From Galaxea fascicularis (taxonomy: Eukaryota; Cnidaria; Anthozoa; Scleractinia; Euphylliidae), in assembly GCA_948470475.1 (NCBI GenBank), contig OX419343.1:4076983-4140982 (forward strand): DNA of 64,000 nt, read 5' to 3'. The position numbers and the translations under genes were made by a program. Below the pieces are notes generated by a model, which worked only from the letters and a program-made list of their open reading frames with translations, did not search any database and was not told the DNA's origin. Shown here one piece after another: positions 12,705 through 23,406 of this stretch. Numbering within the stretch: position 1 is the first letter of the stretch; each line of letters starts with the position of its first letter.

Positions 12705-13009
12705 TGGCGGGAATCGAAATTAAATCATGATAAACAATGTACGAGAACGTTGATGAACTTAAACAAGAGAGAATTGGATCATATACATTAAAAAATAATG
12801 AGCAGTTTTCGTTTTAAAAATCAGTCTTGTATAATATAGTATCAACTGACAATTTCTAAATCACACGTGAAGCATGAAAATTTTGCGGGAGTTGTATTCT
12901 GTGGATTGGCGATTTTTTGTATTTGCAGAAACAAAATTTGACGATTTTCTGTCCAAACAGCACAACATAAACAAGGAAGGAAACGTAATATTTTCAACAT
13001 TAATTTCAG

Positions 13010-13110
13010 CAACCTCGCTGCCAGGCCCCCTCTTCTTCCCGTTCCCCTGTCTCGCTCTCTCTCTCGCTTCAGGGGACGGGAAGAAGGGAGGGCCGGGAAC
13101 GAGGTTGAAG
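13010..13110. repeat. Foldback element, ~100 bp hairpin
   Basis: Left arm AACCTCGCTGCCAGGCCCCC and the right arm, whose complement starts AACCTCGTTCCCGGCCCTCC, pair over about 45 bases around a CTCTCTCT centre. No coding capacity. The open frames on both strands through this segment are by-products of the palindrome. Confidence 0.7.
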
Positions 13111-14399
13111 TTACAGAACACTCTACATATCTGCGAAGGTAATACCTTTCTGCCCAATCGGGCTAACACTACAGCCAAATCAAACAAAAAGCCTACCCCT
13201 AGCCCCTGCCAGGAAGAACAAAACACTGCGAGATGTGTTGAAAGTTGGTTCCCAGCTCTGCGTGAGCTCGATTTCCAGCCTTGTGTGAGCCCGCGTTGAG
13301 ATGAGGATTACAACTTGGACTCCCAAAACGGCTGGAGTAATCGAGCCTAAGCTCGAGTGTAGAACTAACAAAACCCTTTTTTCTCTCTGCTCAAGACATT
13401 TATGATTATGACAGAACTGCAGAAGTAAAATATAGTACTTTCCGAAAACTCGTCGTGTCCTTCTGTGGCATTGAAGACAAGTTATATTCAACCGGCAACT
13501 TTTTGGCCATTTTAATGAAGCTTTCAGAGCGACCAATGAAACGGCGTAAGCGTTGCCCAATCTTTTGTCAATAAACTTGGCGTTGCGCTGTTCTAAGTTA
13601 TGACGGAACAGTCAAGTTGTTTAAGGCCTCGAAAACATGGAAATACGGGCAATGGTTGCTCTCTCAGGATTTATTTAAAGTCTTGCACACGTATTCCAGA
13701 AATTAAATGAAAATCTTCAACGTCATGGGGTGTCAGTTTATTGAAATACCGCATTGTAAGTCTTGGATGTAAGAATGCAGACAAGCAGCACCGTCTTGGT
13801 AAAGCATGAAATAATTGTCAATCCAGTTTGCACAATTCCGTTTTTTTATGCTTGCTGAATCAAAGAAACGAAGGGGGAAGGGGAGGTACTCGCACACTAG
13901 ACGTTGGGGGTGGGTGGTTGTTTTCTGTTCAATCCACGATGAAGAGGAAGTGAAATTTGACATCGGGAAGCCAAGCGAGGCCTGGAGAGCGGTGGTTGTC
14001 AGACTTCGCTCAAATGCTGCGAATGCCAGGCTACTTATATCGCCGGTGAGACCGGCAAAAATTTGAACGAAAGACTGTCTAAACACGACCGAGCGACGAG
14101 AAAATGGTGACATCAACAATAACATTGCTGAACACCATTTACAGACAAACCACGTCAGAATCAACTGAGACTCTGCTAAATGCTTTACATAAAGTACTAG
14201 TCAATACCAACGGATCGTACTGGAAAGCTGGTTTAGAACAGACACCACTAAACCGTTGCCAACAACTTCCTGCACCTTACTAACACTTTTTGACACCATC
14301 AACATCAAACAAACAACAGAATTACCAACTAATTTACTAACAACAGACGGATCGAAAACGCACCAATCACTGTTTATTTTGTAGTCTTCACAGTCAATC

Positions 14400-14640
14400 A
14401 CGAAGGCTTAACTAACATACGACCAATGCAATAACATTACGACTTCGTTGGCCAATCACATCAACGACCAGAGTATTTGTACCACCTACTGACGTTACAC
14501 AAATCACTTGACTCTGATGATGACTTCCGCTCAGGTTGTCGAAACGTCAGTCAATGTCACTTCAAACAGTCCTTCTCAGGGCCACACTCACCCGGACGAT
14601 CGTGATTCACTTAGTTAAGATGACACCAATTAGTTTTAAT
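14400..14640 (+). mobile_element. Penelope-like retroelement terminal segment
   Basis: Recognised from the motif around GACTTCCGCTCAGGTTGTC and the hammerhead-like core inside it. The pairing of this text with a hammerhead is characteristic of the pseudo-LTRs of Penelope-like elements, as known for the group. Neither a reverse transcriptase nor a GIY-YIG endonuclease frame is recognisable nearby, so this is a fragment. Its boundaries are approximate. Confidence 0.5.
14508..14554 (+). ncRNA. Hammerhead ribozyme motif (minimal, short stem III)
   Basis: The core elements are in order: stem I 5' half TTGACT, then CTGATGA (14,514-14,520), a stem II segment closed by GAC/GTC, then GAAA (14,541-14,544), a two-base-pair stem III formed by the palindrome ACGT, the cleavage triplet GTC, and stem I 3' half AGTCAA. 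Stem I pairs perfectly over six bases. A very short stem III is the known type for Penelope-like elements, where two copies are thought to act as a dimer. Activity of this single copy is not shown. Confidence 0.65.
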
Positions 14641-15912
14641 GGTAAATGTATGGCAATTCACGGGAGCATTTAAGCAAGATATGTAAATCGCTGTTTCATA
14701 CATTCACCTTGGTCATTTATGGCCGTTTGGACAGGCATGTCTGTGCAATAGCAATGCCTGATTTCTCCAGGATTCTAAACATTTCACGGAGAATTGTGAA
14801 GCAGAAACTTAAATAAACGGTTATCAAAATTTTTATTCTACATAGCTACCAAAAAGATCAATAATACCTTGCTTCATAACACAACGAAACTATATAAGAA
14901 TCATACCTAAGCCAGCTTGAAAACAGCTACAACATTTCTGTTATGATACAACACTACTAATTAGAGCAGCTCTTTTAATTTGAAAACCTCATCAAAGTTT
15001 AACTTAACCAACTGTATACTGCTGGTTTTCTTTGTTGTCATTAAAATTATGAAAAATCCTTGAACTTTAGGTAGCAAGTTTCTCTTCTGAATAGTTTCCA
15101 CACATCTGTGACAAAAATCTCCAGAGAAAATTACATGTACATGCAGCAACAAAAAGATTCCACATTCGAGCTAACACAGGCCGATCTACATTTATTCTCA
15201 AATTGTTATAAACCGACATTTTCACCGCACCTTTCGATTTTTAAGTATGAAATTAATCATCCAATTAAAATGACATCTAAACAATTCCGAAATAAAAATC
15301 GAAAGGCTAATTTTAAAACTTGGCTTATTTTTTTAACGACTTTTCACGACGGCCATGTTGTCGCCCCTCAACACTGACCAGCACTGCATCTTGTCACTGT
15401 CGATAAATTAAAGTGATTTCATTCTTACTTTGTTCTGAAATGTACTACAAAGCCAGAAATTATCTCCTTTTTTCGGTTTATACTATGCACGCAAACTTAT
15501 TTTATCGTATTGATGAATAAAGAAAACAAAGTATTAAAATGGCAAACGAGCAGGGATTATTGGTGGTGTTACTAATCTTTCCAGTTATACAAAGTTCAAC
15601 TGAAAATCGCTCAGTACTGTGAAAGTGTCCCTCAAAAAAGCCCTCTGCTGCTATTTCATTTCCTATTTTCAATTTTATCTCATTGATACGACTATAAGGC
15701 TACGACTTTAAGCAAGGAATTTTTAATATCAAAACGAGTGGTCCTTAACCCCAACCTCCGTAGACACGTGTACACTTACTATATGGGCACATGACAACTA
15801 TCATTTTTTTCTTTAATGCTACAGTTGCATCAGATATACTATGCATCAGTCAATGTAAACTGTTGCTAGAGTTGACTTCACCGCTTAATTCGTTTCCCTT
15901 ACAGTGAAAGCC

Positions 15913-16071
15913 TTACAAAAACACCTGGCCTTGCAGAGTATGGGTTGTAGCTGGACACTGAATTGATTTTCCGTCTCGAATGCCCTCTTCCACCACGCGT
16001 CTGTTAACTTCTGTTAAAATGTCGAGCAGGTGATAGCTATGGTGATGTTTCCTAATTTCTTCTACCAAAAA
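15913..16071 (-). CDS. Caspase A, last exon (p10 C-terminus)
   Basis: Begins after acceptor TTCTTTAAG in phase 0, directly matching the phase 0 donor of the preceding exon, and ends at TAA 15915-15913. It encodes FLVEEIRKHHHSYHLLDILT, then a VNRRVVEEG helix and the PATTHTLQGQVFL terminus. This is the canonical end of the caspase small subunit (FIQ..., LLDIxTxVNxxV, HTL). The same intron position and phase is kept in paralogs B and C. Confidence 0.85.
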   Translation of the reverse strand, partial: FLVEEIRKHHHSYHLLDILTEVNRRVVEEGIRDGKSIQCPATTHTLQGQVFL

Positions 16072-16263
16072 CTTAAAGAAAAGCAACAAGTTAGTCATTA
16101 TTTTAAAGGGGGTCTGTCATGGGCGTTTGGCTGTTTTCCGGCAAAACTACACAGAAATGTTACTTGATGACCTTTAATAATGTCGAAACATTCCTTGAAA
16201 TGTCGGAGAAAGATATCAATCAATTTTTTTATAGAAGTCATCCAAAGTGCTTTAAGATAACGT

Positions 16264-16291
16264 AGATAGATAGATAGATAGATAGATAGAC
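16264..16291. repeat. GATA microsatellite
   Basis: Seven tandem TAGA/GATA units in the intron between the last two exons of caspase A. Confidence 0.9.
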
Positions 16292-16805
16292 AGATAAAGC
16301 GTTTATTAAAATACAAATCGCAGTCAGAAGACTGAATACTTGTAAATCAAATTACAATAATTTAATAATATGTAAAATATTATATATTATAATATCCTGA
16401 ACTTAATCTTTTTTAGAAAACTTACATAACTGAGATTAACTAAAAGTATAAAAGTATGAGAGAATTTGAAAAATTTAGCCTTAAGTTTTCAAAATATGTA
16501 ATCCATATATTTCCAAGGTGCTAAATCCGGTCCTACACTTTTCTTTTAAACTTTGCAAAAGTTGTAGTTTAGTATGCTAATCATTTCCCGACAATATAAA
16601 ATGGGGGTCACCAAGCTCGTTTTAAAGTTATTGTCATTATAGCTAAAGGTAGGAATGTTTTTAATGGTTATCGTGTTGCCTTTATTTTAGCAACGCGACT
16701 ATAAATAGTTTCGGGGCCCTAAAAAGATACCAAAATAAGTAAAGGTTAAAATGTTTTTTATATTTGCGGAATCTTGCTTCAAATCCGGATTCTAAAAAGG
16801 CTCAC

Positions 16806-17389
16806 CTGAATATACGGGGAACCAAACCCTGGGTGTCGCCAGGCCTTGTAACCTGGAGCAGTTGCAAAGGACAACAGGAAATCTGCTTCCTGTGGACACA
16901 CACTTCTTGCGAGGGTGGAGTCGGGTGAAAATACAGCTGCACTGTCTGAATCACAAGAGGCTGGGGATAAACTTTCATCTGACGAGCCTCTGCAAGTCTG
17001 GATCATAAACAGCTTTGGTTTGTTTTGGAGAGTTGGACAATTAGCCGCCTTGAACTCCAACATTAAATCTTCAACTCTCGTATGTCTTCCACTGACGCCA
17101 TAAATGACGTCTTTATCCCCACCATGAGACATGACGATGAACACGAACGCGTCAAACTGACTGTGATCTTTCTCGGCGAAATCAACCGCCACCTTCCTCA
17201 TTTCATACCACTGGAGATCTCTGAAGCGTTGCACTTTGAATTGAAGCTCCGTGTAAAGGTGTACTAACTCCTTCTCGTCGAATTCAGCTCCCACGCGTTT
17301 CGACACGCCACGGAAATTTATGTTGTTGATAATAACGCAGATTCCACGTGGACGGCTGCTCATTTCATAGCGTGGGAATCTCATCGGCT
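16806..17389 (-). CDS. Caspase A, main p20/p10 exon, catalytic residues intact
   Basis: This 584-base exon starts in phase 1 after TTTATTTAG and ends in phase 0 at CAG/GTGAGC. It encodes the caspase fold: GICVIINNINF (strand 1), DAFVFIVMSHGG with catalytic His, NKPKLFMIQTCRG with catalytic Cys, an interdomain linker with Asp in SPDST (likely processing site), then EADFLLSFATAPGYKAWR of the small subunit. The active-site pentapeptide is QTCRG rather than the usual QACRG. In the full model (exons 35313-35184, 34794-34753, 34499-34458, 24631-24566, 23285-23226, 19146-19084, 17389-16806, 16071-15913) the sum is 1,146 bases in one frame, 381 residues, with His near 223 and Cys near 267. The product should be a cytosolic cysteine protease cutting after Asp in apoptosis. 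Only the last two exons are certain. Confidence 0.85.
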
Positions 17390-17841
17390 CTAAATAAAAA
17401 ATTCAAATCTTCACATTCAACCCCCCAAATGCTTTGTGCCTTTTTTGATGCCGATGAGGACGGTTATGTTGAGGCACCCTCTCTTCTATTGTGAGGTTTA
17501 CTTGTCATTATTTTGTAATTACTTTATCAGAGTGGTTTGCAATTGAGCGTCGTAAAACCAAAACTAAAGCAATTACTCTAGCCAATCACAACAGAAGAAG
17601 ACAGTTCAGTGAACCAATCAGAATTTGAAGTAATTACATGCAACCGTCGCCAAGCGCGGGAAAATGCGCGCGTGCAACTCGCGATTGGTTTTCGTTTTGC
17701 TTCTTTTTGGCTGAGAAAGTGGCAACTAATCACACAGCGAAGTAAAGCAAAACCATAGCAAACGCATATTACTTTTGACCGTCAATTGAAAATCACTCCT
17801 TTTAATTTCTCTCCATCTTGCTATTTTTTCTCTGTAATTAA

Positions 17842-18279
17842 AGTGCCTATAACCCCAAAATATGTTTTCGCTGAAATAAATCTTTGCACCTGTTCGAAAC
17901 GCATTGCAGCTTTTTTCCTTCTTTTAATAAATCCTGCCCTTTTATAGGCCTCAAACGGTACGAAAAACCAAGTATCGTGTGTTTCACAACCGAGTCAAAA
18001 GGGGAGTGGGTCTATCTATTCCTGATTTGACCTCACAATCTACTTTGCATTGCATGTTTACAAAGACTGGAGTTCATGCGATGCAAATCACTTTGTGACG
18101 TCAAATCAGGAATAGACCCGTGCCCCTTATGACTCGGTCGTGGTAAAAACGATGCCCAGTTTTGAAGCCTACAAAAAGTCAAGATTTGGTGAAAAAAGGG
18201 GAAAAAAGGTCGCAATGCGTTTTGAACTGGTGCAAAGATTCATTTTAGTGAAAAAAAAAAAAATAGCGTTATAGGCACT
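17842..18279. mobile_element. TTAA-flanked foldback MITE
   Basis: Termini AGTGCCTATAAC and its complement GTTATAGGCACT are flanked by TTAA on both sides (17,838 and 18,280). The two halves are inverted through much of the 438 bases, for example TCTATTCCTGATTTGAC near 18,022-18,032 against GTCAAATCAGGAATAGA near 18,100. TTAA targets are typical of Kolobok and piggyBac; no transposase is encoded. It lies in an intron of caspase A, about 450 bases upstream of the p20 exon. Confidence 0.7.
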
Positions 18280-18627
18280 TTAAATGATTTATAAATCGAT
18301 TCAACTGTGTATACTTAACTTTATTTACGGTTGCTATGTATTATTATTTGTGAGGACAACCGCCTCGACTAGCTTTAGCTAGATGTGGGTGTTTGAAATT
18401 ACAAATTGTTAACTTACTCAATAAGATTTTAAAACATTCGTCCGTAATTGTTTAGATGTTGCTGACCTTGGTAATTTAAAACAAAGTGGATCTTTAGGCC
18501 AAAAATAAACTAACTTTATTTTCCTATTGTCAGTGAAGCTATTTAAAGTCCGCTTATAGCCTATCTCATCAGATCCTCGTTTTCACTTTTAAAACAGGCT
18601 TCTTCCAAAGGATAACCACTTGGACAA

Positions 18628-18959
18628 TAGACCTTTTTACCGATACGGCGGCCATCTTGAATTCCGAGGAAATTATGGGATACCCAGGGGGCAGATGAGA
18701 AATAATTATAAAGAATACTGTGGCGTGATAACTTTTAACAATAGTTTTTCGCTAACCATAGAAACCACTGCCAAATACCGTGACAGAAAGATGTAACGCT
18801 TGTAATATTTGTTTTGGAATATGAGAGACAAGCAGTAAAAATTTATCCTGAAAGCTGTGTATACGATACATTTTGCAGCGATTGCCCCCTCGGCAGCCCA
18901 TAATTTCTCGGTCAAAACAATAGAATTCAAGATGGCCGCCGTATCGGTAAAAAGGTCTA
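18628..18959. mobile_element. MITE with 8-bp target duplication and paralogous empty site
   Basis: Inverted ends TAGACCTTTTTACCGATACG / complement, 332 bases, flanked by direct repeats TTGGACAA at 18,620-18,627 and 18,960-18,967. The duplicated intron at about 24,432-24,450 shows the same host sequence (GATAACCACCTGGACAATTA) uninterrupted. Eight-base duplication suggests hAT or P superfamily. Confidence 0.8.
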
Positions 18960-19083
18960 TTGGACAATACTACTGACAATCTGAGTGACTGGCACCCGGT
19001 GACTAGCACCAAATTGCTAAGTTGACTACCGAAGCGTCCAGATTTCATTCGCTTCGTTTGCTATATGGACTTCTGAAACTTAC

Positions 19084-19146
19084 CTTTTAGTTTGATCCTT
19101 TGTTCCGTTATTTGCTGCTCCAGTTGGACGCTTTTAAACTTCTCTT
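19084..19146 (-). CDS. Caspase A upstream coiled-coil mini-exon
   Basis: 63 bases between acceptor TTATAG and donor AAAAG/GTAAGT, phase 1 at both ends. It encodes EKFKSVQLEQQITEQRIKLK, a charged heptad-like helix. Its phase 1 donor joins in frame to the p20 exon (G/AG giving Glu before PMRFPRYEM). The exon and its introns are a duplicate of the one at 24.57-24.63 kb. Membership in caspase A is inferred from strand, order and phase. Confidence 0.6.
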
Positions 19147-20032
19147 CTATAAATAAAAGTTCAAGCTGTCTTGATAACTGAGATTATGCTACCGGGTTAT
19201 ATGTACCCTTCCTTGACTTTAAACCTAAATAGCTTATAACAGACGGCAGGTTTCTTTTGCAGGTCACATTCCACAGGTCAAAGTACAGGGCACCGTGCTA
19301 CAGATAAATAAACAAGCCCAAAAGTGTCTCCTAGCCCTATTCACTATCCAAAATTTCTTTTTAGATTGTGATGAAACTGTTTGGCTTAGTTACCAATCGA
19401 CAAAACAGTGACCTGTACCCGTGACCTGTGGAATGTGACCTGTAAAAGATACCTGCCCTATAACAGAAGTGACAGGATACCTTACGCGCTGCAATTCTTT
19501 AATTGATCAAATAGGCGAGACTAATGTCGTACCCAGATCTCACACAGGTGTGAAAATGTGAGGTCTGGTAAAGTTCGATACAAGGCCATTTCTGGTTGGT
19601 TGCGAGAAGAATGAATCCCTCATTCTAATCTGTTCGACGATTGGCTCTTTCCTCCACAGTTCTCGTGCCTTTTCGTGTTGACATTTTTCGCACAATTTGG
19701 AGAAGAATGGAATCAAAGCCTCCTGCTCATAGTCCGTATCACGGATATTGACGGCCACATTGAATATATCAATTTAGCAAACGAGTATGGATCAAAAAGG
19801 GTCAACAACATCCAATATGGCGTCGCCCGAGCGTGACAGTGATGCAAACGAAGAAGATTTCTTTGTGTTTCTGGAAAACATGATTAGATAGCTAAAATAA
19901 CAAGGTTCTCTCAATCTTTAAATACTTTTGTAAAGTTTCTGAGAATAACAGTGTGCATTGTTTACATGGAGTTCATGGCTTGAAATGTTACCGTACTGTA
20001 GGTTGTTCGAGAGACAGCAGTGTCAGCAGCAC

Positions 20033-21660
20033 CATACAACTCCTGGGTCATTCTTCACAAGAAAAATGCTCTGATATCTGATGCTTACTGTTCATGTCCA
20101 GCTGGGTATAGTTTTCACCTTTTTTTGCTAGGGAATAATTATAGAAATTTTTAAAAATGTTTTACATTTATTACATTGAAAGAAATTCTAGTAACAATGT
20201 TACCATATCATAGTGGCATTTAAAATCTTGTCATTTGAAACTAAGATAAAAATACAGAATGATGCTCTCAGCCAGTAACATGGAAAGGTAGTAACACAGA
20301 TTGATAGATACTTGGCAGTGCTTTATTAACCAGATTATTATATTATACTAACATCTCTAGAACTATTTTTCAGAGTGAGAGACAGACATTAAGCATGTGA
20401 CAGCAATATGTCATCATGTCATCACACAAGTGGTGAGAGGGGTAGTGACCTCAAGACACCAGGTTTGGCATCAACCCAGTCTTAAACATCAACATGACCC
20501 TGAATTTCTCAGAAACATCACTATAAAAAAGTAAAAGGCAACTGTTAATTTGAAAATGTATCACACAAAGGAAGCAGGTTGGATTTTGATCCAAGAGCAT
20601 TATAAGACCGGAAAGCCAAGGAAATAGGAGACCTGGAATTGATTGGCCTGAACCGAGCATCTGATGGGAGTGCTGCCGTACTGAAATTCTTTCCACACAG
20701 TTATGTTTTCTACCAAGAAGCTCCAGATTTAAATGATACTTTACAGCAGTTGTCCAAGAGGAGACAGTCGTTTCCACAGAGGAAAAACCAATGCCACTAA
20801 CATTACTAGACATAGCAACAAGCAAATGTAATTCATCAGAGGAATTAATTGAGGCAGCATTAGTTCCCATATCTTGGGATGATGTAGTGCGAATAAGCGA
20901 AGCAACAATGCAACAACGTGATAATGAAGTTTGGTTCGATGTTAGCGTTGGTGAGATAACAGCCACTATGTTGAAAAAGTGCATTGCTAAAGTTGATGTG
21001 AGTGACAATGTGAAAGGAGGAACCACTTCGTATGTTAAGCGGATTATAAACTATTATCCAAAAGCTCATTTTTCCCCTGCCATCAACTGGGGGGGGGGTG
21101 TACAATGAGGCCCCCCCCCCCAATGAGGCTGGCGCTATTTCGGATTAATTCAAGTCTCAGCGTACCTTCCATAAGAACATGAAAGTAAGAGATTCTGGGT
21201 TCTTTATATGTGCACAGTATCCTTACCTTGGCGCATCTCCTGATGCCATTGTTACATGTGACTGTTGTAGGAAAAGGCCCTTGGAAGTGAAGAACCCATT
21301 CAAATATAGGCACATGCCTATTGCAGAGTATGCTAAACAAAAAGACTCCTGCCTTGAAGCTCACTCTGATGGCACAATTTCTTTGAAGTATAACCCCTAA
21401 TACTATAGCCAAGTACAACTTCAAATCCTTTCAGTTGAATCAGATGTTGGATACTTTTGTGTCAAAACAGCTCCATGCAGTCTTGAAAACAATTTCTATT
21501 ATCAAGAAATTTATATGAACACTGACCTTCTTGAAGAGGTAGTAATGAAAGCACGTGTGTTTTTCAAAGAGGTGGTTGTTCCAGGGTTGTTAACTGGCAG
21601 TGTCAAAAAGGGCATGGCTATGACAGCAATGTGTGAACCAGTCGTGAACAATGACATTAT
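20033..21660 (+). pseudogene. Decayed SWIM zinc finger / YqaJ-type nuclease gene
   Basis: Near 20,037-20,105 a frame reads NSWVILHKKNALISDAYCSC, a SWIM-finger CxC part. At 20,791-21,095 comes VWFDVSVGEITATMLKKC, then a homopolymer zone (G8 then C10, 21,090-21,120) that breaks the frame. From 21,181 the YqaJ core follows: GFFICAQYPYLGASPDAIVT, then LEVKNPFKYRH with acidic and Lys residues as in the RecB-like nuclease fold. A TAA at about 21,398 interrupts again before QVQLQILSVESDVGYF. YqaJ proteins are phage-type recombination exonucleases recruited by eukaryotic transposons. Multiple breaks make it a pseudogene. Confidence 0.7.
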
Positions 21661-21719
21661 ATAGGCACAAAAGAAAGTGTGGTGGATTTTATTTGCTTGT
21701 GGTAAATGTGGTGCTGAGT

Positions 21720-21794
21720 GCCTTGAAGAGCCCTTTCACGATATCTTCTGTCATTACCACATCCGTACACTGAGCAGTGGTCTCCTTCAGTCAT
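21720..21794 (-). pseudogene. THAP-like N-terminus of transposon gene
   Basis: Reading inward from the right inverted repeat, ATG at 21794 starts MTEGDHCSVYGCGNDRRYRE. The early Cys-x4-Cys of this stretch is the beginning of a THAP zinc-coordinating DNA-binding domain (C2CH). The rest of the domain is missing or frame-shifted, so this is a truncated relic. Confidence 0.45.
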
Positions 21795-22318
21795 TTTATC
21801 GGGATTATCGTTTGGAAATCTCTCGTAATTACATATCACGCGACGCCATATTGGATGTTGTTGCCCCTTTTTTGACCCATACTCCTTTGCGAAATTAATA
21901 TATTCAATATGGCCGTCAATATCCGTGATACGGACTATGGAAGAGGAACATTACAATATTTCGTTTTTACGACAACTCAAAAAAACAAAAAACTGAGTAA
22001 GAATCCTGTACATTTCGTGAACGCATCTTTGTCAGGTGCTAATATTTTCTGTAAATTCAGGCAGTTTTAGACCATTTTACGGTGATATCCCTAAAGATCC
22101 TCAGGCCCCATATGCAAATTACATTCTACCAAATATCCCAAACCTTTTGTTGTCTGGAACTTTGACAGACGTAATTTGAAGTGATGAAAATACAAACTTG
22201 AAAATTGATATACAGAAAAAATAATATTCAAATCTGGTCGCTATTTTTAAAAATTATAACAGGTCGACGGCTCATTTCAAGTTAGTTTTGTAAACGTTTT
22301 TAGTCGTGATGAAATTTC

Positions 22319-22398
22319 CCACCATTCAGAAGAAGAGATAACATCAAAATATTTTTTTCCACCATTCAGAAGGAGAGATAACATCAAAATATTTTTTT
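22319..22398. repeat. Two tandem 40-bp copies
   Basis: The unit CCACCATTCAGAAGAAGAGA continuing to ATTTTTTT is repeated twice with one base change. It lies within a larger segment (about 22.0-22.57 kb) that is also found diverged near 43.65-44.14 kb; the second locus has only one copy. Confidence 0.8.
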
Positions 22399-22924
22399 GT
22401 AATAATCACGCTTGGTTTTTGAGCGATTCGAGCGCACAAGTTTATTTCACAAACATCAATATGCTCAAAACTTTTGCCTTGTAAGGGGAGATATTTAATT
22501 CATCTATTTATGTTCTGTGCTAGTATTAACTTGATTTTCCAGATATGATTTTTTTTGTCCGAACAGGTTAGCTTGCTAATAAACGTTCTTCAGTACAACC
22601 ATCTACCTCACTCCCGCAAAGACGCAAACTGGTACAGCTTATTCCAGTCTAAACTCAATTTGAATATTGGATTATTTATTTCATGAACGGATCATTGAAT
22701 CCACGAACGGAATCAATTGTGCATTAATGAATTCATTAATCAGTTAACGACTTTGACCGTAAACAATACCTCCGAAGCAATCAACGGCTTAGATGACAAA
22801 AGTTTTGTTTTATTTTCTTGTATGAATCTAAACATCACCCAAAAACATCACCGAAAATTTCTTCGCAGGCACCAAGAAACATTCTATTGAAGCTTGGCCC
22901 TTCTACCTTAATCATATGAAATAA

Positions 22925-23165
22925 AAATAGGCATGTCGGACTTGAGATCTGCAGCTGGAGGTCGCGGGTTCTAGTCCCGCTCTGACCACTTACTGATGTT
23001 GTTCTGGGTAGCCCCTGGTTTAACTCCTCGGCCGCTCCTGGCCTGCCTCCCGTCATGATCGGTTGATATCACTCATTTCATTGTTCACTGTCCCTGCAAA
23101 GCCCCCTGATGGGGAATGGCCACTTGACGGGTTGAAAAGATGTGTAATTTTAATCCTATTTTTAA
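22925..23165 (+). mobile_element. Second tRNA-derived SINE family
   Basis: A B-box-like GGGTTCTAGTCCCGC is set in a T-arm hairpin (GCGGGTTCTAGTCCCGC) with an unrelated body containing TTGTTCTGGGTAGCCCC and CCTGATGGGGAATGGCCAC. The head lacks a pairing acceptor stem. This differs from the SINE at 3.2, 39.7, 52.4 and 60.9 kb. It lies just downstream of the 23.2 kb mini-exon within the caspase A intron. Confidence 0.45.
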
Positions 23166-23225
23166 TCCAGGAACAATAGTTTCTCCCTGTGGTGTGACTA
23201 AATAAAGTAAAGCAATTAAACTTAC

Positions 23226-23285
23226 GTTTTAGTTGCTCCCGTAATCTCTCGTTTCTCTCTTGAAGATTTGTTTCCACCCGCTTGC
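23226..23285 (-). CDS. Caspase A upstream coiled-coil mini-exon
   Basis: 60 bases, phase 1-1, from acceptor TTTCTTGAAG to donor AAAAC/GTAAGT. It encodes KRVETNLQERNERLREQLK, strongly helical with heptad Leu/Val. The flanking intron text matches that around the 34.5 and 34.8 kb mini-exons, showing exon-plus-intron duplication. A second acceptor choice (GCAAG) lies five bases inside. Confidence 0.6.
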
Positions 23286-23406
23286 CTTCAAGAAATGTAT
23301 CTTATATTTAGACAAGACACTACTTTACACTTCATATTTTTATCGGTAGTAGCTTTCGTAATATTTTTCTTGATACTCTGTTTTTCATCTAGGGTTTGTA
23401 TTAACA

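Larger units (their letters stand above)
12705..15900. other. Non-coding stretch rich in mobile DNA
   Basis: Apart from the foldback at 13.0 kb and the Penelope-like segment at about 14.4-14.6 kb, nothing supports a gene. Open frames of 80-143 codons at 13.1-14.2 kb lie on both strands, lack splice context and show no domain. Confidence 0.4.
19728..21939. mobile_element. DNA transposon with 100-bp inverted repeats, YqaJ and THAP relics
   Basis: Near-identical 100-base terminal inverted repeats start CATAGTCCGTATCACGGATA at 19,728 and end with its complement at 21,939. They run in to CATCCAATATGGCGTCGC (19,827 and 21,840). The interior carries a decayed SWIM/YqaJ reading region on the plus strand and a THAP-like N-terminus on the minus strand reading in from the right end. 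No clear target duplication is visible, so the superfamily is open; THAP suggests Kolobok or P. It sits in an intron of caspase A. Confidence 0.75.

Noticed and set aside
12861..13560. Overlapping 121-141 codon ORFs on both strands
   Set aside because: They run through the 13.0 kb foldback; low-complexity Pro/Gly and no partner exons.
13733..14164. 143-codon minus ORF
   Set aside because: No domain, no splice support, and lies next to the Penelope-like segment.
19540..19758. Minus ORF starting MAVNIRDTDY
   Set aside because: Its start is simply the terminal inverted repeat; the same ten residues appear at the other end of the transposon.
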